From: Candidatus Aenigmatarchaeota archaeon
GTDB taxonomy: Archaea > Aenigmatarchaeota > Aenigmatarchaeia > QMZP01
Assembly (NCBI GenBank): GCA_003663415.1
Contig: QMZY01000053.1
Location: forward strand, 1 to 6,211
Direction of reading: 5' to 3'
DNA: 6,211 bases
The notes under the pieces: model-generated
What the model was told of the DNA's origin: nothing
The model's input: the letters and a program-made list of their open reading frames with translations, nothing else
The model's database searches: none
Shown: positions 4,373 to 6,211 of the stretch, piece after piece
How positions within the stretch are numbered: position 1 is the stretch's first letter
How the letters are laid out: each line of letters starts with the position of its first letter
Made by a program: the position numbers and the translations under genes

Positions 4373-5875
4373 TTATATTTGTTTTTGCTGTTTTAGTTCT
4401 TTGAATGCAGCAATTATAACATCTTCGTCGAAACCAGCGGTAAGAAGGTTTTTTATTATTTCATCCTGTGATTGTCCTTTGTCAAGCAGCTCTTTTATCT
4501 GCTCCTTTACAACAGCCAAATCCTCAATAAAACCTGTCATGCCGGGGATGTGTTTGTGTTGTTGGATTTGAAGGGGTTTGGTTTCTGGTTCAGATTTCAA
4601 AGAAACCTTAACAGGCATTTCCAAGGGTTTTGGTTTTGGCGGCGGGGGTAATGGAAGCTTTGCTTCTAATTTTCTTGGTTTCTCTGTTTCTTTTGCTCGC
4701 GGTTCTGTTTTCTTTTGCGCTTCTATGCTTCTCTCTTGTTTTGCTTCAAAGTTTTGTATTTTGCTTGTCAGTTCTGCGAGTTTTTTGTTTATGTTTTTTA
4801 TTTCTTCGTCCAGGTGTTTTAAGTCTTCCGGCGTGGTTGCTGATTTCATGTCTGCTATCTGTTTTTTCAGGTTGTCAAGCTCGTTTCCAAAGATTGAAAG
4901 GATTTCTGTTATGTTTTTCATTTTACTGTCTTCTTTGGTTTGCTTTGTCCTGTTTTCAAGCAAAGTGACTTTGTGCGAAAGGTCTTCTACCAGAGATGCG
5001 AGTTTTTTAATTTTTCCGTTCAGAGAAGAAAGTTCTTCAACGGATTTTCTTAGTTCTGAAAACCTGGACTGTGTTTTTTTCAGTTCATCGGCAAAATCCT
5101 TAACGGATTTGAAGTCTTTCAAAGGGAATTGTTTTAACTGTTTTAGTTTTTCTGAAACACTTTTTTCCAGGGAAACAAAATCCTTTTTTTCTGCAAAGTT
5201 CGCTGTTTTTATTTTTATCCCGTCAAATTCTTTCACAAGATTTGAGAAAGAGATATTTAATTCGTCAACTTTTCCGGAAAGCTCCTGAAACTCTGTGTAT
5301 TTTTTCTGAATGTCAAGAAACATCTTTTCAACCCTGTTGGCATCTCTGTCAGTGCGCGCCTGGATTTTTTTTATTTTCTCTATTTCTTTTCTTACCTCTT
5401 TGTTTATTTTTGCAACTTCTCCTATGCCTTTAAGCATGTTGAATTTTTCCTTTATTTCTTTAACATCATATGTGAAAGTTTCTATTACTTTCGAAAGCGT
5501 ATCGACTTTTGCTTCAAACGCATCGAGTCTTGCATTGGTTTTTTCTGTTTCCTGCAGGATTTTTTCAGGATGAACAGAATTAATAAGGTCTTCTGTTTTT
5601 TGGGCAGACGTTCGAACATCATTGAATCCCTTTTCCAAGTCAGCAATCATTGCTCTTAGTTCACCTATGGTTTCATCTATTCTTGAAAACCTTTGGTTTG
5701 TGGCATTTTTCAGTTCATTAAGCGCTTCTATTTCGAATTTGAGTTTTTCTATTTCTGCTGTTATTTCCTCAGTTTTTGTTTGGGTTTTTTCTATTGGTTT
5801 TTCAGTCAGAGCTTCCTCAACAGGCGGAACCCTTTCTATCTCTTCAGGAATTCTTCCTTTCTTAAAAAGCTTCAT
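4373..5875 (-). CDS. Large coiled-coil protein with Pro-rich linker and C-terminal helical motif
   Basis: I do not recognise this 500-aa protein as a named family. Residues 1-35 are a charged Pro/Glu-rich head. About 36-385 is almost unbroken heptad-like helix (for example EIEKLKFEIEAL at 41-52, DELNISFSNLVKEF at 204-217, HLDEEIKNINKKLAELTSKI at 354-373), with short breaks near 250 and 347. Residues 393-445 are a Lys/Pro linker containing PLPPPPKPKPLEMP. About 447-493 is a compact helical tail with the pattern IKELLDKG.S.DEIIKNLL.AGFDEDVI..AF, a UBA-like repeat that, as I recall, ends many proteins of DPANN archaea and candidate bacteria. It has no signal peptide or membrane segment. It starts one base after the stop of the 70-aa gene (TAA-T-ATG) without its own RBS, so translation is likely coupled. 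A structural, cytoskeletal or SMC-like scaffold role is possible but unproven. The shape also recalls archaellum FlaC/FlaD coiled coils, but no FlaCE signature or fla gene is seen. Confidence 0.9.
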   Translation of the reverse strand: MKLFKKGRIPEEIERVPPVEEALTEKPIEKTQTKTEEITAEIEKLKFEIEALNELKNATNQRFSRIDETIGELRAMIADLEKGFNDVRTSAQKTEDLINSVHPEKILQETEKTNARLDAFEAKVDTLSKVIETFTYDVKEIKEKFNMLKGIGEVAKINKEVRKEIEKIKKIQARTDRDANRVEKMFLDIQKKYTEFQELSGKVDELNISFSNLVKEFDGIKIKTANFAEKKDFVSLEKSVSEKLKQLKQFPLKDFKSVKDFADELKKTQSRFSELRKSVEELSSLNGKIKKLASLVEDLSHKVTLLENRTKQTKEDSKMKNITEILSIFGNELDNLKKQIADMKSATTPEDLKHLDEEIKNINKKLAELTSKIQNFEAKQERSIEAQKKTEPRAKETEKPRKLEAKLPLPPPPKPKPLEMPVKVSLKSEPETKPLQIQQHKHIPGMTGFIEDLAVVKEQIKELLDKGQSQDEIIKNLLTAGFDEDVIIAAFKELKQQKQI

Positions 5876-5876
5876 A

Positions 5877-6089
5877 TTATCTTTTTTTCTTTTTGGATTT
5901 ATTAATTAAAAGCCTGATTTTTGAGACTATGGATTTTTTGGCTTTTGTTTTTGTCTTGTTAAGTTTTATTTCCATTTCCTTTTGTTTTGCTTTTGTTGGT
6001 TCTCGTCCCAAATATATTGTTTTTATTTTTCCATTCTCGCGAACGCTTGTGTAATAGTAGGGTTTTCCTCTTATGATTTTTTTATGCAT
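5877..6089 (-). CDS. Small very basic protein with a beta-hairpin GKxYYY...GKxKTIYLG motif
   Basis: This is a 70-aa protein of unknown function. Residues 6-29 form a likely beta-hairpin, IRGKPYYYTSVRENGKIKTI then YLGREP, a pattern also seen at the N-terminus of some transposases and in short archaeal proteins, where it probably touches nucleic acid. Residues 32-70 are a Lys-rich helix ending SKKKKR with almost no acidic residues. Binding to DNA, RNA or ribosome is therefore the best guess. It has a perfect RBS (AGGAGGTGA) and overlaps the 3' end of the upstream gene by eight bases. The 500-aa coiled-coil gene begins one base after its stop. No other transposase part is present, so this is not read as a transposon remnant. 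Confidence 0.85.
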   Translation of the reverse strand: MHKKIIRGKPYYYTSVRENGKIKTIYLGREPTKAKQKEMEIKLNKTKTKAKKSIVSKIRLLINKSKKKKR

Positions 6090-6211
6090 GTTTTGTCACC
6101 TCCTTTTTGAGGGATTGGAGTTTTTTGCGGATTGAGATGGCTTTTTCTGGTTTCAGTTCAACCTCAGCGACTTTCAGGTCTGATTCAAGGAGCTTTAACT
6201 GGTTTTCCTGG
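6082..6211 (-). CDS. C-terminal end of a helical protein (5' part outside window)
   Basis: Reading from 6210 on the minus strand gives 42 open codons to TAA at 6084-6082. The peptide begins QENQLKLLESDLKVAEVE and ends SLKKEVTKHA, an amphipathic, charged, coiled-coil-like helix. The stop lies inside the start of the 70-aa gene (eight-base overlap), and that gene's RBS lies within this coding end, so the two are one operon. The other two minus-strand frames hit stops within the first 30 bases. The protein family cannot be told from this fragment. Confidence 0.7.
   Translation of the reverse strand, partial: QENQLKLLESDLKVAEVELKPEKAISIRKKLQSLKKEVTKHA
6096..6104 (-). promoter_or_regulatory. Full-length Shine-Dalgarno site for the 70-aa protein
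   Basis: AGGAGGTGA on the minus strand, six bases before the ATG at 6089, is a nine-base match to the 16S rRNA 3' end. It lies inside the coding end of the upstream gene and confirms that the 70-aa frame is translated. Confidence 0.85.

Noticed and set aside
4578..5909. Plus-strand open frames rich in Phe, Ser and Leu opposite the coiled-coil gene
   Set aside because: They look like membrane proteins only because Lys/Glu codons read as Phe/Ser/Leu on the other strand; no start signals.
1..6211. CRISPR array, tRNA, rRNA or intact insertion sequence
   Set aside because: No regularly spaced repeats, tRNA-like cloverleaf, rRNA segment, transposase or terminal inverted repeats were seen on either strand.

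Overview
The window looks archaeal, AT-rich and chromosomal. It carries an archaeal-type FtsZ, a long archaeal FKBP-type prolyl isomerase and an archaeal mevalonate-pathway enzyme. Promoters are TATA-box type (for example TTTATAAATA), and several starts are preceded by GGAGG-type ribosome binding sites. Short tightly packed genes and a C-terminal helical motif (IKELLDKG...AGFDEDVI) in the coiled-coil protein recall small-genome DPANN archaea. The isoprenoid genes, in contrast, resemble those of Thermoplasmata. The lineage is therefore left open.

Layout, right to left, because nearly everything is on the minus strand. (a) 6211-4373 is an apparent operon: the tail of a helical protein, a 70-aa very basic protein, and a 500-aa coiled-coil protein. 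(b) 4068-4295 is the only plus-strand gene, a 75-aa protein with PC4-like features. It has a strong TATA box and RBS, diverges from the FKBP gene and converges on operon (a). The 77-bp convergent gap (4296-4372) holds a hairpin with T-runs on both exits. (c) 3838-2014 is an FKBP/SlyD-type prolyl isomerase followed 49 bp later by ftsZ, which ends in a small hairpin/T-run terminator. (d) 2013-1864 is an intergenic gap with a GC-rich palindrome and a TATA box. (e) 1863-1 is a mevalonate 3-kinase-like GHMP protein, a P-loop kinase of the 2-phosphoglycerate-kinase type starting one base after its stop, and an apparent further gene whose ATG lies exactly at the window edge behind a good RBS.

The most interesting content is (e). 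The 318-aa protein belongs to the diphosphomevalonate decarboxylase family but lacks the Asp and Lys of true decarboxylases, and it closely matches what I recall of Thermoplasma acidophilum mevalonate 3-kinase. Its translationally coupled partner is a plausible mevalonate-3-phosphate 5-kinase. Together they would form two consecutive steps of the Thermoplasma-type mevalonate pathway (mevalonate -> mevalonate 3-phosphate -> mevalonate 3,5-bisphosphate), here as a compact operon next to the division gene ftsZ. The second assignment is inference, and no database search was possible.
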